Source: CAMEON01 sp964427175
GTDB taxonomy: Bacteria; Bacillota; Clostridia; Oscillospirales; CAG-272
Assembly (NCBI GenBank): GCA_964427175.1
Contig: CAYRTP010000074.1
Span: 1-11,136, forward strand
DNA: 11,136 nt
Direction: 5' to 3'
The translations under genes and the position numbers were made by a program. Of the stretch, positions 6,976-11,136 are shown one piece after another. Position 1 is the first letter of the stretch. Each line of letters begins with the position of its first letter. The notes below the pieces were generated by a model. It saw only the letters and a list, made by a program, of their open reading frames with translations. It did not search any database and was not told where the DNA came from.

Positions 6976-7308
6976 TCAGGTGGGGAGCTCGTTCAGGATG
7001 TCTTGGAGGGCGCAGGGGGTGACGGTTCCCTTGACCAGGAGTTGGAAGACGGCCAGGGCTTGGGTCTCGTCGGGGCCGAGGATTTGGAAGCGGCGGGAGC
7101 CGAGGCCTTTGAGCTCCACGGCGTACAGGGTGCGGGGGCTTACGGTGTTGGGGACGTGCATCCGCCACAGACGGCAGTTCACGGGGCCGTAGCGGGGGAT
7201 ACGGTAGCGGGCCTTTCGGAGCAGACGCAGGGACAGTTGCGGGACAGGGGGGTCGGGGTGAGTCGCTTCGTCGGATTTCCCTTGGGGGACTCGCGTGTTC
7301 GTGCTCAT
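6976..7308 (-). CDS. Small hypothetical protein, 110 residues, possibly DUF6514-like
   Basis: I do not firmly recognise it. The start MSTNTRVPQGKSDEA is chosen because GGAGAAG at 7313-7319 precedes it with good spacing and a TATAAT box lies at 7358-7363; the longer frame from 7455 has neither. The protein has a polar, proline-rich N-terminus (1-25) and a basic stretch LRLLRKARYRIPRYG. A C-terminal part then follows: a strand-like segment (TLYAVELKGL) followed by ILGPDETQALAVFQLLVKGTVTPCALQDIL. That end, an acidic turn, a helix, then TPxxLxDIL, resembles small clostridial DUF6514 proteins in shape; this is recall only. No signal peptide or membrane segment is visible. It is monocistronic, with its own promoter and the ATGAATTG hairpin array directly after its stop. 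Confidence 0.65.
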   Translation of the reverse strand: MSTNTRVPQGKSDEATHPDPPVPQLSLRLLRKARYRIPRYGPVNCRLWRMHVPNTVSPRTLYAVELKGLGSRRFQILGPDETQALAVFQLLVKGTVTPCALQDILNELPT

Positions 7309-7357
7309 GATTCTTCTCCATTTCAGCGTTTGCGGTCGCTTGACCTGCATTCCCCTC

Positions 7358-7363
7358 ATTATA
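7358..7363 (-). promoter_or_regulatory. Extended -10 promoter of the small hypothetical gene
   Basis: On the minus strand TGCTATAAT gives a perfect TATAAT with the extended TGn motif. No good -35 is found 17 bases upstream, where the terminator-like hairpin at 7373-7401 begins. The start would be near 7351, about 40 bases before the ATG. Confidence 0.6.
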
Positions 7364-7372
7364 GCACCCACG

Positions 7373-7401
7373 AAAAAAGGCGGCGCTCCGTAAAGCCCGC
7401 C
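7373..7401 (-). terminator. Intrinsic-terminator-like hairpin, minus strand
   Basis: On the minus strand GGCGG pairs with CCGCC (7397-7401 with 7379-7383), with an inner GC/GC pair and one bulged base, followed by six T (7373-7378). It points the same way as the downstream small gene and ends ten bases before that gene's -10. It could block minus-strand readthrough or antisense transcription from the right. Confidence 0.5.
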
Positions 7402-7548
7402 GAATTTGGATGAATGGAAGGGGATGGTATCCCCTGCGGAGTCCCCTTTGTACAAAGCCGCCGACCGCTCGGGAGCGCTTGTCCGCCTGGGGGCGGGTGC
7501 CGTGAGGGTCGGAGTGAGGACCGCGAGGGGATTTCCGATATTTACCGC
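7402..7548. other. Gene-free stretch between divergent promoters
   Basis: I see no convincing gene here; the open frames are Pro/Arg/Gly-rich and lack a ribosome binding site. It contains a perfect hairpin, GGGGAT-GGT-ATCCCC (7420-7434), and a perfect 12-base palindrome, CTTTGTACAAAG (7446-7457). The palindrome is a possible regulator site for the divergent promoters at 7363 (minus) and 7549 (plus). Confidence 0.4.
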
Positions 7549-7577
7549 TTGATTTTTTGCATAAAATCCTGTATAAT
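7549..7577 (+). promoter_or_regulatory. Consensus sigma-A promoter driving a structured RNA leader
   Basis: TTGATT (7549-7554) and TATAAT (7572-7577) are separated by exactly 17 bases. Transcription would start near 7584. GAGGAG follows directly, but the next ATG (7587) is followed at once by a stop codon. The first well-supported structure downstream is a series of hairpins rather than a gene. Confidence 0.8.
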
Positions 7578-7583
7578 AGAGGA

Positions 7584-7796
7584 GAAATGTGATTTTTACT
7601 CAAAATTTCCGCACTTTTACCGCATTTGTTCCCGATCCGACAAAGGGACGGAGGGCGGTAGATTTTCCCATGCGAAATGCCACAAAGGAGTTGTTTTTGT
7701 GGCTTTCGTTGTCTGACAACAACGATTTTGCTACGCAAAACCACCCCAATTCCCCATGAAAGGAAGGCTTTCGCAAACGAAAGCCATAGTATTTTT
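7584..7796 (+). ncRNA. Candidate structured leader or small RNA with switch-like hairpins
   Basis: From the predicted start, about 210 bases carry five stems in series. TACCGC (7618-7623) pairs with GCGGTA (7655-7660), with an inner GTTCCC/GGGAC stem. GCCACAAA (7679-7686) pairs with TTTGTGGC (7696-7703). CGTTGT (7707-7712) pairs with ACAACG (7719-7724). TTTTGC (7726-7731) pairs with GCAAAA (7735-7740). GGCTTTCG (7766-7773) pairs with CGAAAGCC (7778-7785) and is followed by a T-rich run ending TATTTTT at 7796. The 8-mer GGCTTTCG also occurs at 7701-7708 and could pair with the same arm, so alternative folds are possible. It could be a free sRNA ending near 7796 or an attenuator for the gene at 7797. 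The function is unknown. Confidence 0.45.
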
Positions 7797-8030
7797 ATGA
7801 AGCGTATTTTCTCCCCGCGTCTGATGCCCCATGCCTTTCGGCTGTTGCTTGTGGGGCACATTCTCATTCTGCTCTCCCTCTGCGACTTCGCCGCCCGTCT
7901 GTCCGCGGGGGGATCGGTGGAGGTCTTCCTGTACATCGGGGAGTATATGCACTCGGTAGCCGCCGCCTGGGTCATGCTCTGGGGGGCGGGACTGGGGTTG
8001 GATTTGTGGGAGAGGGGGGTGGAAAAATAG
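7797..8030 (+). CDS. Small two-helix membrane protein, unknown function
   Basis: A 77-residue reading frame that I do not recognise. It has a basic N-terminus (MKRIFSPRLMPHAFR), a first hydrophobic segment at about 14-33 (FRLLLVGHILILLSL) and a second at about 51-69 (MHSVAAAWVMLWGAGLGL), then a charged tail, WERGVEK. The short basic start and basic loop residue suggest a small inner-membrane protein. No clear ribosome binding site precedes the ATG at 7797 because a T-run and hairpin occupy that space; the internal ATG at 7824 is no better. Expression may depend on the structured leader or on another start. It ends at TAG, seven bases before a GTACCC-TTTA-GGGTAC hairpin. The composition suggests a real gene, but confidence is limited. 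Confidence 0.5.
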   Translation: MKRIFSPRLMPHAFRLLLVGHILILLSLCDFAARLSAGGSVEVFLYIGEYMHSVAAAWVMLWGAGLGLDLWERGVEK

Positions 8031-8036
8031 CCGTTT

Positions 8037-8052
8037 GTACCCTTTAGGGTAC
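8037..8052. terminator. Hairpin after the small membrane protein gene
   Basis: GTACCC (8037-8042) and GGGTAC (8047-8052) form a perfect 6-bp stem around TTTA, seven bases after the TAG stop. Only a short GCTTTCC follows, so it would be a weak terminator at best. Confidence 0.35.
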
Positions 8053-8063
8053 GCTTTCCATTA

Positions 8064-8086
8064 TTATAAACCTTTTGGGATATAAT
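8064..8086 (+). promoter_or_regulatory. Promoter -10 and overlapping dyad upstream of the XRE pair
   Basis: TATAAT (8081-8086) lies about 52 bases before the first XRE start codon; no strong -35 is present. TTATAAACC (8064-8072) and GGGATATAA (8077-8085) form an imperfect dyad (7 of 9 positions complementary) around TTTT, and the right arm covers the -10. This placement fits repression by a small XRE protein of its own promoter, but the assignment is inference. Confidence 0.5.
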
Positions 8087-8137
8087 GTCAATAGGATTTG
8101 CAAAATTCTTTGATTTTATTTTTCGGGAGGTATTCGG

Positions 8138-8356
8138 ATGGAATGCTACCAACGGCTGAAGGACCTACGGGAGGACCACGATCTGACCCAGCAAGACATC
8201 GCCCACGTGCTTCAGACCACCCGAGAACAAATCAGCAAATATGAAACAGGCAAGCAGATGATGGGGATCGACAAGTACATCAAGCTGGCCAAATATTATA
8301 ATGTGAGTTTGGATTATCTGGCAGGCGTGATCGACACGCCGAGGAAGTTGTTTTAA
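8138..8356 (+). CDS. XRE/Cro-family helix-turn-helix transcriptional regulator, copy 1
   Basis: A 72-residue protein that is almost only an HTH_3 (Cro/C1-type) domain. LTQQDIAHVLQTTREQISKYETGKQ (16-40) contains the two helices of the motif, followed by the family-typical helices MGIDKYIKLAKYYNVSLDYLAGV. It ends IDTPRKLF with no ligand or oligomerisation domain. GGGAGG at 8125-8130, seven bases before the ATG, supports the start. It is the first of a tandem pair, three bases from copy 2, downstream of a TATAAT promoter with an overlapping dyad. Such short regulators usually bind as dimers and often control their own operon. The target genes are not evident; the membrane protein gene upstream and the inactive-looking repeats downstream give no clue. 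Confidence 0.88.
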   Translation: MECYQRLKDLREDHDLTQQDIAHVLQTTREQISKYETGKQMMGIDKYIKLAKYYNVSLDYLAGVIDTPRKLF

Positions 8357-8359
8357 CCT

Positions 8360-8578
8360 ATGAATCATTATCAACGATTAAAAGATTTGCGGGAGGACCA
8401 CGATCTGACCCAAGCCGACATTGCGGAGGTTTTGCAGACTACCCAGGAGCAGGTCAGCAAGTACGAAACAGGCAAGCAAATGATGGGAGCCGACAAGTAC
8501 GTTAAGTTGGCCAGGTTTTACAACGTCAGTTTGGATTATTTGATGGGGTTGATTGACACGCCGAGGAAGTTGTATTGA
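8360..8578 (+). CDS. XRE/Cro-family helix-turn-helix transcriptional regulator, copy 2
   Basis: Also 72 residues and 59 of 72 (82%) identical to copy 1, with the same end, IDTPRKL-(F/Y). Differences within or near the recognition region are Q19A, H23E, R29Q and I32V, so the two could prefer slightly different operators or form heterodimers. The start codon lies three bases after the copy 1 stop. The nearest purine-rich sequence, GAGGAAG at 8341-8347, is about 12 bases upstream, farther than ideal, which suggests translational coupling. The two copies start exactly 222 bases apart, the mark of a tandem duplication. The strong terminator at 8821-8857 probably ends the transcript. Confidence 0.87.
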   Translation: MNHYQRLKDLREDHDLTQADIAEVLQTTQEQVSKYETGKQMMGADKYVKLARFYNVSLDYLMGLIDTPRKLY

Positions 8579-8591
8579 TGGAGAGCGGACC

Positions 8592-8616
8592 GTAGGGGCG
8601 AGCATCGCTCGTCCGC
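8592..8616 (+). repeat. GTAGGGGCG hairpin module, copy a
   Basis: The outer end GTAGGGGCG (8592-8600) runs into the stem CGAGC-ATC-GCTCG (8599-8611) and ends in CCGC at 8616. Plus orientation. First of seven modules of the same plan. Confidence 0.7.
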
Positions 8617-8638
8617 TACTCGGGGTGAAAATGAATGT

Positions 8639-8663
8639 GCGGACGGCCGATGGCCGCCTCTAC
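8639..8663 (-). repeat. GTAGGGGCG hairpin module, copy b
   Basis: Minus orientation. On that strand it reads GTAGAGGCGGCCATC then GGCCGTCCGC, with a GGCC-AT-CGGCC-like stem. Together with copy a it makes an element with GTAG at both outer ends. Confidence 0.7.
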
Positions 8664-8675
8664 GGTGGTGGATGC

Positions 8676-8701
8676 GCGGATGACCGATGGCCGGTCCCTA
8701 C
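8676..8701 (-). repeat. GTAGGGGCG hairpin module, copy c
   Basis: Minus orientation, reading GTAGGGACCGGCCATC then GGTCATCCGC on that strand. It shares the CCGATGGCCG core with copy b and is more degenerate. It has no plus-oriented partner. Confidence 0.65.
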
Positions 8702-8719
8702 AGGACGAGATTCCGTTCC

Positions 8720-8744
8720 GTAGGGGAGGCGTTTCGCCTCCCGC
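8720..8744 (+). repeat. GTAGGGGCG hairpin module, copy d
   Basis: Plus orientation. GTAGGG leads into a perfect 8-bp stem, GGGAGGCG (8724-8731) with CGCCTCCC (8735-8742) around TTT, followed by GC. Confidence 0.7.
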
Positions 8745-8767
8745 GGGTTCCCGAAAGTCATAGAAAA

Positions 8768-8792
8768 GCGGGCGGGGCAACCCCGCCCCTAC
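8768..8792 (-). repeat. GTAGGGGCG hairpin module, copy e
   Basis: Minus orientation. A perfect 8-bp stem, GGGCGGGG (8770-8777) with CCCCGCCC (8781-8788) around CAA, ends in CCTAC at 8792. It is the inverted partner of copy d. Confidence 0.7.
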
Positions 8793-8820
8793 AAAGTCGT
8801 TCCCTTCCTCATATAAAAGA

Positions 8821-8857
8821 ACGGAGTCACCTTTTTTGGAGGTGGCTCCGTTTTTTT
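8821..8857 (+). terminator. Strong intrinsic terminator after the XRE pair
   Basis: ACGGAGTCACC (8821-8831) pairs with GGTGGCTCCGT (8841-8851), 11 bp with one T-G pair, and is followed by seven T (8851-8857). On the opposite strand the stem is followed by a T-rich run (TTCTTTTATAT), so it may act in both directions and also stop transcripts from the helicase side. Confidence 0.85.
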
Positions 8858-8874
8858 GGTTGGGGTAACCGTCT

Positions 8875-8900
8875 GTAGGGGCGCATTCTATATGCACCCG
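8875..8900 (+). repeat. GTAGGGGCG hairpin module, copy f
   Basis: Plus orientation: GTAGGGGCGCAT (8875-8886), loop, then ATGCACCCG (8892-8900). The stem GGGCGCAT/ATGCACCC has one mismatch. Confidence 0.65.
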
Positions 8901-8921
8901 TGTCATTTCTCTACAACATTT

Positions 8922-8948
8922 GCGGGCGGATATGGAATCCGCCCCTAC
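8922..8948 (-). repeat. GTAGGGGCG hairpin module, copy g
   Basis: Minus orientation. A perfect 8-bp stem, GGGCGGAT (8924-8931) with ATCCGCCC (8937-8944) around ATGGA, ends CCTAC at 8948. It is the inverted partner of copy f. Confidence 0.7.
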
Positions 8949-8979
8949 TACCTTGTAACGTCTAAAACTTCAGGTCGAA

Positions 8980-9085
8980 CAGTCATCCTGAGCGGAACGG
9001 AGCAAGGCGGAGTGGAGTCGAAGGATCTCTTGCAGGATGGAGATCCTTCGACTCCGCCGCGTTGCGGCTCCGCTCAGGATGACTG
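8980..9085. repeat. Palindromic GTCATCCTGAGCGG element (MITE-like)
   Basis: A 106-base near-palindrome. The outer arms 8980-8996 and 9069-9085 are perfect 17-base inverted repeats (CAGTCATCCTGAGCGGA). The inner arms 9014-9029 and 9040-9055 are perfect 16-base inverted repeats (GGAGTCGAAGGATCTC) around a 10-base loop. The joining segments pair imperfectly. It has no coding capacity. I recognise the CATCCTGAGCG...AAGGATCT pattern as a widely dispersed bacterial repeat, from memory only. Confidence 0.75.
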
Positions 9086-9168
9086 CTTAGACTCGAACGA
9101 AAAAATAAAGCTTTAAATGTTACAGCGTACTACGGAGCGGGGTTCTCTGAACGCATCCACCCTATCCC
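9086..9168. other. Short spacer downstream of the helicase gene
   Basis: Contains the palindrome TAAAGCTTTA (9106-9115), next to an A-run that reads as T-rich on the minus strand. It might be a weak terminator for the helicase gene. Nothing else is recognisable. Confidence 0.3.
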
Positions 9169-11136
9169 TCAATACTCCCCCCGTATCTCCAATATCCGCC
9201 GCTCGGCCTCGTCGGGGCGGAGGCGGTCGGTGGCGTAGGCGCGGCGGAGGAGCTCGGCGGGGACGTGCTCGTCGTATTTCTCGAAGATGGGTACCTCGCC
9301 GCTCTGGACCAGGCTCTCGCAGTCGATGCCGTCGGTCTCCACAAGGCCCGCGAGGTGGGAGATGAGGTCATAGTCATTCCCTCTTTCCATGCGGAAGGTG
9401 AGGTAGTAACAGCCCTCGAACTCCAGGTTGCTGATCTTACACAGCCCCGCGTTGCGGGCGATGAACTTCCGCAGGGTGCGGAAGGAGCGGGTGCCCAGCC
9501 AGGGGAACAGGCACCAGGTATAGCCTCCCAGGGAGACCAGGGAGTGGTCCAGCATCCCCGTATTGCGGGCCACGTGACGGGCCACCTCGATCCGCTTCAT
9601 GGCGTTGGGCTTGAGGTAGGGGTAGGTCGTATCCTCCCGCAGAACGCGGCGCATCCGCTCCAGGATCTTGGTGTGGATCTCCCCGAAGTCGCCCGGCCAG
9701 GAGACCTCCATTTTGCCGTCCACCTGCTTGACGTAGATGAGCTTTCGGGCGATGTCCAGCTCCTCCACCTCCCAGACACGGCCCGCCAGGGCGAAGCGGT
9801 CCCCCACGGGGGGCGGGGTGGTGATGGTGCCGATCTCGTCCGAGCCCGCGCGGACGGTGAAGTCCTCGGAGTCCTTGAACACGGCGTAGAACTTGAAGCT
9901 CTTGAGCAGTCTTTCCCCCGCAAGGCCCACGATGAGGCCTTTTTCTTCGGTCATTTCCAGGAAATCGTGCTCGATCATGGAGACCATGAGGGTGCGGTAG
10001 TCCTCCTTCGCCACCTCGCGGAAGGGGGGCAGGGACAGCACCCGCTCGGCCAGGCGGCGGGGGGTGAGCTCACCCGAGGCGGCCAGCACCGACAGGGTCT
10101 GGTGGAACAGGAGGCTCATGGGCATCTTCCTGCGGAGGGGGGGCTCGATGAAGCGTTCCTCGATGTAGAGCTGGACAATGGCGATACCGCGGAGCAGCTC
10201 CCAGGGGATGAGTTGGGGGAGGGGGGTATTGGGCAGGGGGTCCTCCTCGCGGAAGACCATCATCATCTCGGGGGGCTCGCCCCGCCGTCCCGAACGGCCC
10301 AGCCGTTGGAGGAAGGAGGAGACGCTGTTGGGGGCCTGGCTTTGGAGCACCCGCTCCAGGCGGCCGATGTCGATGCCCAGCTCCATGGTGACGGTGGCGC
10401 AGGTGACCGCGAAGATCTCCTCGTCTTTCATTTTGGCCTCGGCCTCCTCGCGGATGGAGGCGGAGAGGTTACCGTGGTGGATGAGGAACACGTCCTGCTC
10501 CCCCCTCGCCTTGGCGATCTGACGGAGGGTGGCGCAGAGGTACTCGGTCTCCTCCCGGGAGTTGGCGAAGACCAGGGATTTCTTATCCTTGACGCAATCG
10601 TACATATATTCGTAGCCTGCGTCCAGCTTACTGGGGGTGGTCTGGGGGAGGGCGGACTCCACCATGGCGCGGGCCACCGCCTCGGCGGTGGAGAGGGCCA
10701 GGGCCTCGGCGTAGTCGGCGGGGGCTGTCACGCCTTCCATAGGCTCTCCCTGCGGGAGAGCTCCCGACGCAGGCGGGTGAGAGGGCCGATCGCTTGGGTA
10801 CTTCCCCGCTTCGTCCGCTCCGTCGATTTCCTGCTCGGCATCGCCCGGGAGACTGCTTTGGTCGGACTTGGGGTTTTGGATATAGAAATGCTCCAGGCCG
10901 AGCCGCCACTTGATCTTCCCTTCCTCGAACACGGGCACGTCCACGGGGATGCCCGTATCCCCTGCCAGCCAATCGGCGGCGAGGTTTGGGTCACCGATGG
11001 TGGCCGACAGGCCCACACGACGGGGGTGGCGGCCGATGAGGTGGCCCAGGCGGGTGAGCTGGCAGATGATCTGATTGCCGCGGTCCGAGCCCGTCAGGGT
11101 ATGGATCTCGTCGATGACGATGTAGCGGAGGTCACC
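9169..11136 (-). CDS. Lhr-like superfamily II DEAD/DEAH-box helicase, 5' end outside the window
   Basis: The frame is open from the right edge to the stop at 9169, giving the C-terminal 655 residues; the Walker A part lies outside. Motif II is VIDEIH (residues 7-12 of the visible part) and motif III is SAT (44-46). Motif IV is SLVFANSREE (187-196), motif V is TMELGIDIG (250-258) and motif VI is QRLGRSGRR (277-285). Downstream are a winged-helix-like region (about 320-400), a beta-barrel segment with AGRVWEVEELD, as in Lhr-type helicases, and a C-terminal domain. This family couples ATP hydrolysis to 3'-5' movement on nucleic acid and is linked to repair; some relatives sit in defence loci, but nothing of that sort is visible here. 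The linker at about 91-168 is long, Pro/Ala/Glu-rich and contains a translated palindromic repeat. The Met near 11016 is only an internal GTG, not the real start. Confidence 0.9.
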   Translation of the reverse strand, partial: GDLRYIVIDEIHTLTGSDRGNQIICQLTRLGHLIGRHPRRVGLSATIGDPNLAADWLAGDTGIPVDVPVFEEGKIKWRLGLEHFYIQNPKSDQSSLPGDAEQEIDGADEAGKYPSDRPSHPPASGALPQGEPMEGVTAPADYAEALALSTAEAVARAMVESALPQTTPSKLDAGYEYMYDCVKDKKSLVFANSREETEYLCATLRQIAKARGEQDVFLIHHGNLSASIREEAEAKMKDEEIFAVTCATVTMELGIDIGRLERVLQSQAPNSVSSFLQRLGRSGRRGEPPEMMMVFREEDPLPNTPLPQLIPWELLRGIAIVQLYIEERFIEPPLRRKMPMSLLFHQTLSVLAASGELTPRRLAERVLSLPPFREVAKEDYRTLMVSMIEHDFLEMTEEKGLIVGLAGERLLKSFKFYAVFKDSEDFTVRAGSDEIGTITTPPPVGDRFALAGRVWEVEELDIARKLIYVKQVDGKMEVSWPGDFGEIHTKILERMRRVLREDTTYPYLKPNAMKRIEVARHVARNTGMLDHSLVSLGGYTWCLFPWLGTRSFRTLRKFIARNAGLCKISNLEFEGCYYLTFRMERGNDYDLISHLAGLVETDGIDCESLVQSGEVPIFEKYDEHVPAELLRRAYATDRLRPDEAERRILEIRGEY
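10741..10786. repeat. Palindromic repeat inserted in frame within the helicase linker
   Basis: GCTCTCCC-TGC-GGGAGAGC (10743-10761) is a perfect 8-bp stem with a 3-base loop. A second stem, CCCG...CGGG (10763-10777), follows, and GGTGAGAGGGC ends the element. The plan AGGCTC(T/C)CCCT...AGAGGGC matches a dispersed intergenic palindrome that I recall from gut Clostridia. Here it is read through as RPSHPPASGALPQGEP in the helicase. Confidence 0.6.

Noticed and set aside
7414..7716. Plus-strand 100-residue open frame across the 7549 promoter
   Set aside because: The frame crosses the promoter and leader hairpins, and its composition is not protein-like.
7589..7759. 56-codon GTG-start ORF just after the consensus promoter, with GAGGAG four bases upstream
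   Set aside because: Spacing is short, the encoded peptide has no recognisable feature, and the sequence is dominated by RNA stems. It remains a possible leader peptide, but I cannot support it as a gene.
6863..8152. Minus-strand 429-residue open frame spanning promoters and hairpins
   Set aside because: Arg/Pro/Ser-rich translation across the hairpin array, two promoters and a real gene in another frame; no ribosome binding site or motif.
8616..8906. Minus-strand 96-residue frame and plus-strand frames in the repeat cluster
   Set aside because: They are translations of the GTAGGGG modules and the terminator.
8592..8948. CRISPR or insertion sequence
   Set aside because: The units are inverted and irregularly spaced, there is no transposase ORF, and stem sequences vary.
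9169..11136. Phage-defence locus (BREX/DISARM-type helicase)
   Set aside because: Only the helicase is in view, without methyltransferase, PglZ, nuclease or other defence genes next to it; an Lhr-like housekeeping repair helicase is enough to explain it.
1..11136. tRNA, rRNA or replication origin
   Set aside because: No cloverleaf with a GTTCGAATC-type T-arm and acceptor pairing, no rRNA segments and no DnaA-box clusters were seen.

Overview
The window is GC-rich (about 60% by eye) and reads as a Gram-positive Firmicute, most likely an uncultured gut Clostridia/Oscillospirales-type bacterium. The reasons are strong AGGAG-type ribosome binding sites, consensus sigma-A promoters with 17-base spacers, clostridial-looking GH2 and SDR proteins, and many short palindromic intergenic repeats of kinds I associate with that group. 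The taxonomic call is inference.

Layout. (1) Positions 1-6846 are a minus-strand carbohydrate operon. It is read from a near-consensus promoter at 6818-6846 through a GH78-type alpha-L-rhamnosidase-like hydrolase (6769-4649), a divergent glycerophosphodiester phosphodiesterase-like protein (4548-3769), a LacZ-type GH2 beta-galactosidase (3620-555) and the start of an SDR oxidoreductase of the D-mannonate/fructuronate type (407 to beyond the left edge). None of the complete hydrolases has a signal peptide, so they should act inside the cell on imported oligosaccharides. Rhamnosidase, galactosidase and hexuronate oxidoreductase together fit use of pectin or rhamnogalacturonan fragments. Each intercistronic gap holds its own repeat or hairpin: heptanucleotide arrays, a large intercistronic stem, or long palindromes.

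(2) Positions 6884-8030 are a transition zone. It holds four hairpins separated by the box ATGAATTG, a small minus-strand protein (7308-6976) with its own extended -10 promoter, and a plus-strand consensus promoter (7549-7577). That promoter leads into about 210 bases of dense hairpins with two mutually exclusive partners for one 8-base arm, ending just before a small two-helix membrane protein (7797-8030).

(3) Positions 8138-8578 are two tandem 72-residue XRE/Cro-type regulators, 82% identical and spaced exactly 222 bases apart. A dyad overlapping the promoter -10 is a candidate autoregulatory operator, and a strong terminator lies at 8821-8857.

(4) Positions 8592-9085 carry no gene that I can support. 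They contain seven copies of one hairpin module (outer end GTAGGGGCG) in mixed orientation, then a 106-base palindromic element bounded by GTCATCCTGAGCGG and its complement.

(5) From 9169 to the right edge is the C-terminal 655 residues of an Lhr-like superfamily II helicase on the minus strand. A palindromic intergenic-type repeat appears to have inserted in frame into its inter-domain linker.

I see no complete new multi-protein system. The most unusual content is RNA or repeat structure: the switch-like leader, the ATGAATTG hairpin array, the seven-copy module cluster and the repeat translated inside the helicase.
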